A stretch of 64,000 nt of DNA from assembly GCF_015709455.1 (NCBI RefSeq), contig NZ_JADNQW010000005.1, positions 1,736,001 through 1,800,000 of the forward strand. The letters are read 5' to 3'. Each line of letters starts with the position of its first letter. Within the stretch, counting starts at the first letter, position 1. This document shows positions 27,276 to 35,642 of the stretch, in pieces. The notes below the pieces were generated by a model. That model had not been told where the DNA came from. It saw only the letters and a list, made by a program, of their open reading frames with translations, and made no database searches. The DNA is from Methylosinus sp. H3A (GTDB taxonomy: Bacteria > Pseudomonadota > Alphaproteobacteria > Rhizobiales > Beijerinckiaceae). The translations under genes and the position numbers were made by a program.

Positions 27276-29316
27276 GGGCGAAGGTGATCTTCTTTCCCTC
27301 ATATTCGAACGCATAGCGCGCCATCAAATTGGCGATCGTATATCCGGGAAGCATCAGCATGTTCGCCGTGTCGGCTCAGACGGCGCCCGAGGAGACGATG
27401 CCGGCGCCGAAGCTCAGGCCCGGGAGAAGAGCCCAATCGGGCTCATACACCGCCCATACGCTGCCGGCGAATTTCGGAACGCCAAAGAGACGGTGGCCGA
27501 AATTGCCGCTATTGTCCTTCACAATGTTGGAGTCGATATAGGCGATATTCGCGATGAGCTTCAATTCGTCGAGCAATTGCCCGCTGACGTCCGCCTCCCA
27601 GCCACGATTGCGCACCGCGCCGGTGAGGACGCGATAGCCGAGCGCGGCGCGCGCCGGATCTGGATCTGGGGTCGCGATATTGGTCTTGGTTATGTCGAAC
27701 CAGGAAACCGTCGTCGTCAATCGGCTGTCGAACAGTTCCGTCATGACGCCAGCCTCCCACTGCGATCCCTCCGACGCTTTCAGCGCCGGCTGGTTCGGGC
27801 CGGCGGAGGTGGGGCCTCCTGTCGTCGACGGGGGACCGAAGCTCTCGACATAATTTCCATAGAGGCTCAGTTGCGGAATCGGACGCCACAACAGTCCGAC
27901 GCGCGGCTTGACCGCCTCCTGCCGCACTTCCAGATCGATGATCGACGGCGTCGGCAGGAAGGCGTCCGTATGGTCCTTCGCATACGCATTGTCGTAGCGG
28001 AAACCCGCGAGCAGATGGAAGCCGAATGGCAATGCGGCTTGATCCTGGAGGTACAGTCCGTAGTATTCTTGCTCCGCCCGGAAACCGGAAGCAGAGTTCG
28101 GAAAATTGAGCAGGAAGCCGAGGCTTCCGGTGTGGATGGGATTGAACAGATCGATGGTCGGAACGCCGCTCGTCCGCGAACGCCGCTGCGTGGTTCGCAG
28201 ATCCGCGTAATAGTCGCCACCGATGAGCAGCTCGTGGGCGATTCCGAACGTGTCGAATTTGCCAGTCACGTCGACATTAGTGAAATAATACTGGGCTTGT
28301 GTGGACGAGCCGTTGACGATGCGCGAGACGGGACACGACGCCCAGGTGCATTTCGACTGGGTGATCCCGGTCACGACGGAAGTGCCCGGAGCCGTGTCGC
28401 TGCGGAAGTTCGCGTCGAAGCGATGCGTGACCTTCCAATTCTCGTTCAAGGAATGCGACCAGTCGAAGCCGACGCGCACGTCGTAATGCATATCCTCCTG
28501 GCTGTTGGGTTCGCCATAGCTCCGAGAGATCGGCGCCGAAAATGGGGAGCCCCAGAACGTCGGAAAGCCGAAATAAATCGGGTCTTTGCTGTGGAAATAT
28601 TGCACATAGAGATTGGCTTCCGTGTCTCCCGCCGGAGCAAAATGCAGTCGCGGCGCGAGAAACACATGCTCAATGTCGGCGAAGTCACGAAATCCGCTCG
28701 AATTCTGATAGGCGGCGTCGAACCGATAGAGCAGCCGCTTGTCGTCCGCGACCGGCCCCGTCATGTTCAATGTCGTACGGTAGAAGTCGAACGAGCCGAA
28801 TTGCTGCTGGAGTGAATAGGATGGAACTTCGGAGGGGCGTTTGGTCACGAGATTGATGAGCCCGCCGGGCTCCAGGCGTCCGAACAACACGGAGGCTGGC
28901 CCCTTCAGCACTTCGACCCGATCGAGATCGACCGTCTCGCGCGAGCCGGGAGTGGAGCGATTGTCCACCCTTACGCCATCGAGATAATATTTGTAGGTCT
29001 CGAAGCCGCGGACGGAAAAGCCCGCCTGCAAGCCGCCGACAGGAATCATATAGACGCCGCTGACATTTTGCAGCGCCTTGTCGATGATGACGACCTGCTG
29101 ATCCTGCAGCACCTGCTGGGGGACGACCTGAACGCTGACCGGCGTCTGCATGATCGGCGTGTCGGTCTTGGTGGCGGTCGATGCGTTCCAGGATTTGTAG
29201 GCGGCTTTGTCCTGGCGGTAGCCCGGCGCGGGCGTCGACGTCGCGCCGACGGATGGCGACCTACCGACGTCGATTGACGGCAAGGTTTCTTGCGCGAAAG
29301 CGGGAAGGCTGGTCAA
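27276..29316 (-). pseudogene. degenerate siderophore-type TonB-dependent receptor
   Basis: The frame from 29316 encodes plug and most of the barrel of a FhuA/FoxA-type receptor (TPVSVQVVPQQVLQDQQ, GFSVRGFETYKYYLDGVRVD, VEVLKGPASVLFGRLEPGG). It is broken in three ways. A TGA at 27376-27378 interrupts it, and the same frame then resumes with LPGYTIANLMARYAFEYEGK and KITFAL. Similarity stops near 27276, so the final barrel strands and terminal aromatic are missing. At the 5' end the only start is TTG 29316, preceded by an open frame without a convincing signal peptide start. It would have followed the amide/aminomutase operon on the same strand. Confidence 0.75.
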
Positions 29317-29454
29317 AAGGAGCCGCGGCGCGCTGACGGCGTCGCCGGCGGCGTTCCGGATCGATGGCGTGACGGCGGGATGCGTCTCGCAGGCACGGCG
29401 TTCAGGAAATCACGCTTGGTCTCGCAGATCACCCGATTTCTCTGATGGCGTTTC

Positions 29455-29595
29455 GCCACGCGAGCCCGAGATGATCAGCGTCTTCGACGCCGAGACGCGG
29501 CTTTCCATCGCCGCGCGCGCCAGCGCCGACGGCAATGAGGTCAAGGCGATGCCGGAGGCGTTGAAAAGCCTCGATCTGAAAGGCTGCCTTCGGTT
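29455..29595 (+). mobile_element. ISAs1-family transposase scrap
   Basis: A plus-strand frame reads MISVFDAETRLSIAARASAD followed by GNEVKAMPEALKSLDLKGC. This matches the central block of ISAs1-type transposases, where intact members read like VSAxAAExRLxLA ... NEIxAxPxLLxxLDLxGC and continue to the DDE Asp/His residues. The remainder on both sides is missing. It separates the broken receptor from the ferric-reductase-like gene. Confidence 0.55.
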
Positions 29596-29636
29596 GAAGC
29601 CCCGGGCGGGGATCGAATGGTTTGGCGGTCCTTTCA

Positions 29637-30296
29637 CTACGAACGAACGACGGCTCTCCTCGTCACGCGACGGTCGTCCTGGGTCGAACCCTGCCGACGT
29701 GGGATATGGCGAAGGACGAGGGAGGCGAGCAACATCGCCATTTCGACATTCGCATAGATCAGTGAAGGGGCGCGGAGAAGATGCAGGGCGAAGGCGACCA
29801 CCAGGATGAACCAGATGAAATAGGAGCCGGATCGATGTAGGGCTCGCCACCGCGCCGGCCCGAGCATTTCCGACGTGCGCTCGAATGATGTGAGCGCTAG
29901 CACGACCACTGTGAGATATCCAGCTATGCCGAATATTCCGATAACGATTCCGCCGACGGCCGTCTCGAACGAGGCTGGCGCGAGAGTCGCGAAGGAGATG
30001 AGGGCCACGACATGCAGCGTCTGGAGGCCCGCGAAGGCGAGGCCCAGATAGCGCCGGTTGCGAAGCTGCCATCGGCTCCATGGGGTCGACCAGAGCCCGT
30101 GCAAGGCCGAGGCCGAGAAGGCGAGGCAGAACAAGATCGCGGACACCCTGGCCGTCATCGACACGACGAGCCGGACGCCTTCGACGCTGGGGAAGGCGCT
30201 TACGGCGCCAAGGCTCAGAAACGCAGAGAGCAGAACGATGACCGTGACGAGCCACCATCCGGAAAAATATCTTTTCTGCAGATCGAAGGATGACAT
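29637..30296 (-). CDS. ferric-reductase-like heme membrane protein (YedZ/MsrQ-like)
   Basis: This 219-residue integral membrane protein has six predicted helices. Histidines at helix positions (ALHGLW, TLHVVAL, ALHRSGSYFIWF, FALHLL) are spaced as bis-heme ligands of the ferric-reductase-like transmembrane domain, as in MsrQ/YedZ. The C-terminus is basic and cytoplasmic. It has no NAD(P)H/FAD domain, so it needs a partner reductase. It begins about 100 bases after the metallo-hydrolase stop and appears to be the last intact gene of the minus-strand cluster. A role in electron supply or metal reduction is inferred. Confidence 0.75.
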   Translation of the reverse strand: MSSFDLQKRYFSGWWLVTVIVLLSAFLSLGAVSAFPSVEGVRLVVSMTARVSAILFCLAFSASALHGLWSTPWSRWQLRNRRYLGLAFAGLQTLHVVALISFATLAPASFETAVGGIVIGIFGIAGYLTVVVLALTSFERTSEMLGPARWRALHRSGSYFIWFILVVAFALHLLRAPSLIYANVEMAMLLASLVLRHIPRRQGSTQDDRRVTRRAVVRS

Positions 30297-30395
30297 GGTT
30301 GCGCCTCCGCAGACGTGTCGAGGATTTGTTGGCCGGCGCCTGCCGCGGCGTCCGGACCAGTGTCTGGCGAATTCCGATCGCTCGAGAGGAAATCT

Positions 30396-31199
30396 CTAGA
30401 GAGGCTCTTCGTGTAGGGCGACGATGTCTGTCTCGGAGCGCCATTTTGGAAATCGCGTCAGGACCGCCGGATCGTGTCCAGGAATGATGTGCTCCGGACT
30501 CGCAGCAAGACGCTCGATGAGCGCGAAGGCTTCGAGCGTCGCTCCCAAATCGACGAGGATCGGAAAGGGATTGCGATCACGGAGATTCGCCCAGAAGTGC
30601 GCGCCGTCGCTGGCGAGCACGATGGGGCCGCGCCGAGTGGCGACCCGCACGACCTGCTGGCCCTGGGTGTGGCCGCCGACGAGATGCAGGGTGACGCCCG
30701 GCGCCAGGGTCACGTCGCCGTCATGGCAGAGGAGACGTCCCTCGTAGAGGAGGCGCACTAGGGCGATCACGTCCGCGACATCGAATGTGCGGCGTAGAAT
30801 GTCGTGCCGCATCAGGCGGCCGGTGCAATATTGCATTTCCTTGTCCTGAACATGAAACCGCGCCTCTGGAAACGATGCGAGATTTCCGGCGTGATCATAA
30901 TGGGCATGGGTGAGAACGACGTCTCGCACCGCGGATGCGTCGATTCCGATCCTGGCCAAGGCTTCGACCGGGTGGCATAGGAGAGCGCGTCCGCGCTTCT
31001 GCGCACTCGACGCGGAAAAACCGGTGTCCACGACAATCGTCCTTCCGTCGCCACGGATCGCCCAGACAAAATAGTCTTGCGGCGCCGGCGCCTCGGGGAT
31101 CTCGCAGCGGAAATAGGCCTCACGGGCCACCCGATCCGGCTGTGTGGCGTAACGCAGCGCATAGACCTCATAGGTCGGCGCCGGATCGAGTTGTGTCAT
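30396..31199 (-). CDS. metallo-beta-lactamase-fold hydrolase (AHL-lactonase-like)
   Basis: This 267-residue protein has the metal motif LTHAHYDHAGNL (HxHxDH) near residues 104-115, further ligands in GGHTQGQQVV and SDGAHF, and PGHDP near the end. Domain order and size match the N-acyl homoserine lactonase family (AttM/AiiB-like), which opens lactone rings, but the motif alone cannot prove the substrate. In this operon it may hydrolyse an intermediate, protect the host, or degrade signals. It follows the methyltransferase by 95 bases. Confidence 0.85.
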   Translation of the reverse strand: MTQLDPAPTYEVYALRYATQPDRVAREAYFRCEIPEAPAPQDYFVWAIRGDGRTIVVDTGFSASSAQKRGRALLCHPVEALARIGIDASAVRDVVLTHAHYDHAGNLASFPEARFHVQDKEMQYCTGRLMRHDILRRTFDVADVIALVRLLYEGRLLCHDGDVTLAPGVTLHLVGGHTQGQQVVRVATRRGPIVLASDGAHFWANLRDRNPFPILVDLGATLEAFALIERLAASPEHIIPGHDPAVLTRFPKWRSETDIVALHEEPL

Positions 31200-31294
31200 G
31201 CTCCCTCCGTGGAGTGAATCTGGCCGCGAGCCCGCGAGTCGAGACGTGGATCCGCGACCGGATTTGACGAATGCGTCCGGTCGGCGCGAAAAGG

Positions 31295-32155
31295 TCAGTG
31301 CTTTCGGAAGACGTACAGGTAGACGCTGCTGGAGACATCCAGCGATCCGGTACGCTCGACATGTTCTTCGACGATCTCCCGCACCGTGCGGCGAAGCGCG
31401 TCGCCGCCGGCTTGCGAAACGACATTCTTGTAACGGAAGGTTCGAACGTAGAAGTCGAGAAGAGCTTCGATATTCGGGAAGGTCATCGTTCCGTCGAACC
31501 AGGGATTCTCCACCAACGTCAACGAGTCCGGCGCGAACAGCCGAATGTTGGCGGCGCAGAAGCGGTTCGTGCCTGGCGCGGCCAAAGCCGGGTGATCGTG
31601 GGCGAAGCCTAGTCTGAGCAAAGCTTCGTCTTGGAATCGGTTGAGCTCGCTCATCCAGTCGAAATCCGCCGTGAGCAAGGAAACGCGTCCTCCGGACTTC
31701 GTCAGCTCGGCGAGGCGCGCGAAGGAGGACCGGATGTCCGGCGCGTGGTGGAGGACGAGATTGGCCAGCACCAGATCGAACCGCTCCCGCTCGAAGGGCG
31801 CATCATCGATCGAGCTTTGGATGAAGCGATGATTGCCGGCTTCGTCGCCCAGCGCTTGGCGTGTCGCCTCGACCATCTCCTCGGCGATGTCGATCGCCGT
31901 GATGTTCACCGACCTCGCCTGCGCCAGTGCGACGCTGAAGCGCCCGTGACCGCAGCCGGCGTCCAAGACCTCCGTGAAGGAATAATTCGCGAGTGTGTCG
32001 ACATACCATTGTGAGATCGATGTCTTCGCGAGCGTCTCCCACGCTCGGGAGCGAGACGCGAAATCCTCCACGGTGGCATAGTGCCGAGCGAGGTGGTTCC
32101 TGTCGAAATAGGTGTCGGTCAATTCCATTGCCGGTTTCCTCGATGGGCCGAGCAT
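31295..32155 (-). CDS. class I SAM-dependent methyltransferase
   Basis: This 286-residue enzyme has SAM motif I VLDAGCGHGRFSVAL near residues 59-73, acidic loop ITAIDIAEEMVEA, and motif region FDLVLANLVLHHAPD typical of UbiE/Methyltransf_11-25 proteins. The acceptor-binding C-terminal part (about 160-286) is not diagnostic. It starts 24 bases after the FAD-protein stop, so the two are probably cotranscribed. It would methylate N, O or C of a small molecule; the target is unknown. Confidence 0.88.
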   Translation of the reverse strand: MLGPSRKPAMELTDTYFDRNHLARHYATVEDFASRSRAWETLAKTSISQWYVDTLANYSFTEVLDAGCGHGRFSVALAQARSVNITAIDIAEEMVEATRQALGDEAGNHRFIQSSIDDAPFERERFDLVLANLVLHHAPDIRSSFARLAELTKSGGRVSLLTADFDWMSELNRFQDEALLRLGFAHDHPALAAPGTNRFCAANIRLFAPDSLTLVENPWFDGTMTFPNIEALLDFYVRTFRYKNVVSQAGGDALRRTVREIVEEHVERTGSLDVSSSVYLYVFRKH

Positions 32156-32179
32156 GGCCGAGTTGGGTACGACAGCGTC

Positions 32180-34075
32180 TCAGGAGACGCGCGGGTGAGC
32201 CTGCGTCGCGACATGCGAGGCAGGGTAGCGGCTCGCGGTCTGGCGCTCCTCATTCGAGGCCGCGATGACGTCGAGCATCTCCAGCACGCAACGCTCGGCG
32301 TCGAGCGTCTGCCGCGACGAGATCATCGGGCGCGGCAGCGCGTGGGTGTAGTAGTGCGGGCCCTCCACCGGGAATCCGAGCGCCCACAGTCGCTCGCAGG
32401 CTCTGCCGGAGGAATCGATCGGATGGAGCGCGGCGTCGATGTCGATGCCGCTCGGGTGAAAGTCGCCGTTCCGGTATGGTCGGATCATGCCGCGGGCCAA
32501 CAAGCCAGCGGTGAGCGGCGAAGAATCGGTCAGCGGCGAGTAAGGATCGAGTCGCGCGATGACGAGAACGTCCGCGTGAACCTTCTCGACCTCGCTTTCA
32601 TAGCGCGTTTCTATGAAGAAACGCGCTTCTTCCTCGTCGATCGAGACCTGCGCGCCGGGGCCGCCGCCGATGCGGATCAGACCGGCTTCCTGCAGAGCCA
32701 CCTGCTCGAAATTGCGTCGCTTCGGCGGGCCGAAAGACACGCGATTTATGATTCCGTTGAACGTCTCGATGAAATAGCGATGCGATTCCGGCGTCAGCCC
32801 GCCATATTCGACCGCCGCCCGGATCGCCTCACGAGTGTCGCGCAACACATCGCAGGCTGCTTTGACGGGACTGGCCAGATTGCCCTTCACGGCCTCCCGC
32901 AGATCGTCGTCCACGAGCCTGTCGAAGAATGCGCCGAAGGCGCGGGATGTGGGAAAGACGATCCCATCGAGCGGATGAAGGATCGCGTCGATGGCGCTCA
33001 GCTCCTCGCTCGTCGGCTCGAAACCGGCTGACTCCACAGCGCGGCCTTGCTCGGCCTGTCGATAAGCATAAGCCATTTCCTTGATGACGAGCGGCTGCAC
33101 GACGCGCTCGAAATCGATCCGCGCGTCGCCGGTGGCCGCGAGCGTCTCGCGCCGGATCGTGGCGATGGCCTCCGGGGTCAAAAACTTCGCATCGTGACGG
33201 CCGGAGACGCCCTTCTGATTGACGCCTCGCGCTGCGAACGGCAGGCAATTGCGCGAGAAGAGAATGATTTTGGGCTCGCGGCCAGAAGCGCGGTATCGGA
33301 GCCTCCCGTTGTTCTCCTCATAATGGCCGCCTCGCCCGAGCGTCAGCGCGGAAATTGCGTCATGCGCGGTCAGCCCGAAGCCTTGGATCGCGACCGTCGC
33401 CGAGGCGGAAATGTCGTCGAGCCGCTCGACCGGATAGGGAGTGGCGTAGAATGCGAGATCGCGATTGCGGCGCGCGTTCCGCTCGACGAAATCGGCGTGA
33501 AGCCGATCCTCCTCGGTAGGCTTGCGAACGCCGTGGCCGGTCGCCAGGACGACGAAATCGGCCTGCCGCGAGTGCCCCGCCTGCGTGATGATATCGAAGC
33601 CGCCATCGCGCTCGATCAGGTCGACGACCAGCTCCGGGTGGTGGGCGACCTCGACCTCCGCCGGGAGCCGTTCGAGCACGCGTCGGTAGACCCAAGACAT
33701 ATATTCCCCGAGCAACCGACGCGGAAAATGATCGATCTCCGTCATCGAAAGGCCGACGTCGTTCGGCGCGCGCTGGAACCTGTCTCCGACATGCCTATAA
33801 CCTGCGAGGGTCGCCCATTCGACCAGCGACACGCCGCCTTTCCCGCCCGCGACGCTCTCGGGCGCGAACATTGTGACCTGTGAGGCGAGTGTGTTGATCA
33901 GCAGGTGATCGGGCTGGGTCGAGAGATGGACGCCCTCTCCACAGGCGCCGCGATCGAAAAGGTCGATCCGAAGGCGGACGCCTCGTGGAAGGCGGTGAGC
34001 GTGCTCCGCCACGCGCTCCAGCACGGTCAAACCTCTCGGCCCCATGCCGACGATCGCCAGGACTGTCGATTGCAT
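32180..34075 (-). CDS. FAD/NAD(P)-binding protein (PF13454/COG4529-like)
   Basis: This 631-residue protein starts at the ATG encoding MQSTVLAIVG (about 34075), preceded by GGAGGA; a longer frame from TTG 34282 runs into the neighbouring gene. The FAD-binding Rossmann motif VGMGPRGLTVLERV is at residues 8-21. Further segments are STQPDHLLINTLASQ, VLATGHGVRKP and GFGLTAHDAISALTLGRGG (second nucleotide site). It belongs to the poorly characterised FAD-NAD(P)-binding family related to N-hydroxylating monooxygenases. Position between the aminomutase and the methyltransferase suggests oxidation of a pathway intermediate (inference). Confidence 0.85.
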   Translation of the reverse strand: MQSTVLAIVGMGPRGLTVLERVAEHAHRLPRGVRLRIDLFDRGACGEGVHLSTQPDHLLINTLASQVTMFAPESVAGGKGGVSLVEWATLAGYRHVGDRFQRAPNDVGLSMTEIDHFPRRLLGEYMSWVYRRVLERLPAEVEVAHHPELVVDLIERDGGFDIITQAGHSRQADFVVLATGHGVRKPTEEDRLHADFVERNARRNRDLAFYATPYPVERLDDISASATVAIQGFGLTAHDAISALTLGRGGHYEENNGRLRYRASGREPKIILFSRNCLPFAARGVNQKGVSGRHDAKFLTPEAIATIRRETLAATGDARIDFERVVQPLVIKEMAYAYRQAEQGRAVESAGFEPTSEELSAIDAILHPLDGIVFPTSRAFGAFFDRLVDDDLREAVKGNLASPVKAACDVLRDTREAIRAAVEYGGLTPESHRYFIETFNGIINRVSFGPPKRRNFEQVALQEAGLIRIGGGPGAQVSIDEEEARFFIETRYESEVEKVHADVLVIARLDPYSPLTDSSPLTAGLLARGMIRPYRNGDFHPSGIDIDAALHPIDSSGRACERLWALGFPVEGPHYYTHALPRPMISSRQTLDAERCVLEMLDVIAASNEERQTASRYPASHVATQAHPRVS

Positions 34076-34133
34076 CCGTTTATCTCCTCCCGTGAAGTTC
34101 GACGGCCAGCACCGGCCGCCGCGTGTCGGCGCC

Positions 34134-35507
34134 TCAGGCGTCCATCCAGGCGACGGGGAGTCGCGAGCGCGCGAGCAGAGGGGAATCGAGAACGGGCGAA
34201 CGCCTCGCGTCTCGTTCGAAGAAGAACCGGTTTTCTCCGAATGCCGGAACCAGCTCGTCGAGCCAGGTCGCATCGGGATCAAATTTCGCGTAGAAGGGGC
34301 GGCGAACGAAATCCGGGTTTCGCGCCTGCAGAAATTGCAGCGCGAATACCTTCTCCCCGTGCAACTCGACGACCCCGTCCACGACGACTTTGCCGGGATG
34401 GGCGCTCATCGAGGGTCCGCGCACGGTCCGCGCCAGGCCGGAGACCGCGCGGTAGGCGGCGCGAAAAATCTCATAGGCTCGCGCCAACGGAAGCCTGAAA
34501 TACTCGCGCGGGCCGGTGTCGCGCTCCACGAACATGTAGTATGGCACCGCACCGAGACGGACCGCAGTCGTCCAGAGCTCGGCCCAATCTGCCGGATCTT
34601 CGTTCACATGCCGGATCAGCGGCGCCTGAATTCGCAAGCTCGCGCCGGCGCTGATGATGCGACGCACCGCTTGTTGAGCGATCGGATGTTGGATCTCGCG
34701 TGGATGGTTGTAATGCCCCATCAATGCGAGGTTGCGTCCAGAAGCGACCACCTTCTCGAACAGGCGAAGCAGCTCGTCCGCGTCTGGATCCGTGACGAAG
34801 CGCTGTGGCCAATAAGCGACGGACTTCGTTCCAATGCGGATATTTTGGACATGTTCGAGATCGGGCGCAAGAAGCGGCTCGATATATTTGGCGAGCACGC
34901 GAGCGCTCATGACCAACGGATCGCCGCCAGTGATCAGCACATCGGTGATCGAAGGATTCTGCCTGAGATACGCGACCAGTCCGTCGGACGTTCGGGCGTC
35001 GAACTTCAACTCGTCCATGCCGACGAATTGCGGCCATCGGAAGCAGAAGGTGCAATAGGCGTGGCAGGATTGCCCGGCGCTCGGGAAGAAGAGGACGGTT
35101 TCGCGGTATTTGTGCTGGAGGCCATGCAGTGGCGCCCCGTTCAGCTCCGGGACATTGTCGGTCGTCTGTCCGGCGGGATGCGGATTCATGCGCATTCGGA
35201 TGCGGCGCACGATCGCTTCGATTTCATTCTCCCGCGCGCCGGCCCGGATCAGGCCGCGCAGAGCGGCATATTCCTCGACGCGCAGCATGCTGCGATGAGG
35301 AAAAGTCAATCGGTAGATCGGATCGTCAGGGACATCACTCCAGTCGATCAGCCCGTCGAGGACGTGAGAATTCACTCGGAATGGCAGCACCCTGGATACG
35401 ATTTCGATCGCCTCGCGATGCTCGGCGTCGAGGAGCGACCATTGTGGCGCATTCTTCATTGTCTGCGACGTAAAAGGTTTGAACTTCGGATGGCCAGCGT
35501 CAATCAT
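34134..35507 (-). CDS. KamA-family radical-SAM 2,3-aminomutase
   Basis: This 457-residue enzyme starts at ATG 35507, chosen for GGGAG eight bases upstream; the frame is open to 35600. The radical-SAM cluster motif is CHAYCTFC (Cys148, Cys152, Cys155), followed by ITGGDPLVMSA and a PLP-lysine candidate in SAHPGKVVVDG. This fits lysine/arginine/glutamate 2,3-aminomutases, which move an alpha-amino group to the beta carbon using a 4Fe-4S cluster, SAM and PLP. The amino-acid substrate cannot be read with confidence. EpmB-type translation-factor enzymes are shorter and linked to efp, absent here. It follows the asparagine synthetase gene. Confidence 0.88.
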   Translation of the reverse strand: MIDAGHPKFKPFTSQTMKNAPQWSLLDAEHREAIEIVSRVLPFRVNSHVLDGLIDWSDVPDDPIYRLTFPHRSMLRVEEYAALRGLIRAGARENEIEAIVRRIRMRMNPHPAGQTTDNVPELNGAPLHGLQHKYRETVLFFPSAGQSCHAYCTFCFRWPQFVGMDELKFDARTSDGLVAYLRQNPSITDVLITGGDPLVMSARVLAKYIEPLLAPDLEHVQNIRIGTKSVAYWPQRFVTDPDADELLRLFEKVVASGRNLALMGHYNHPREIQHPIAQQAVRRIISAGASLRIQAPLIRHVNEDPADWAELWTTAVRLGAVPYYMFVERDTGPREYFRLPLARAYEIFRAAYRAVSGLARTVRGPSMSAHPGKVVVDGVVELHGEKVFALQFLQARNPDFVRRPFYAKFDPDATWLDELVPAFGENRFFFERDARRSPVLDSPLLARSRLPVAWMDA

Positions 35508-35642
35508 AGGCTCGATCTCCCAGACGTCGGCGCAGTGATGATCCACGCACGATCGGACGGCGCCTGCAGTTGCAGATTCACAGAGAAGGCGGGTCGACAC
35601 GCAGCCGGGAGCGGCGCGCCGAGACGCGACTTCATCTGGTGC

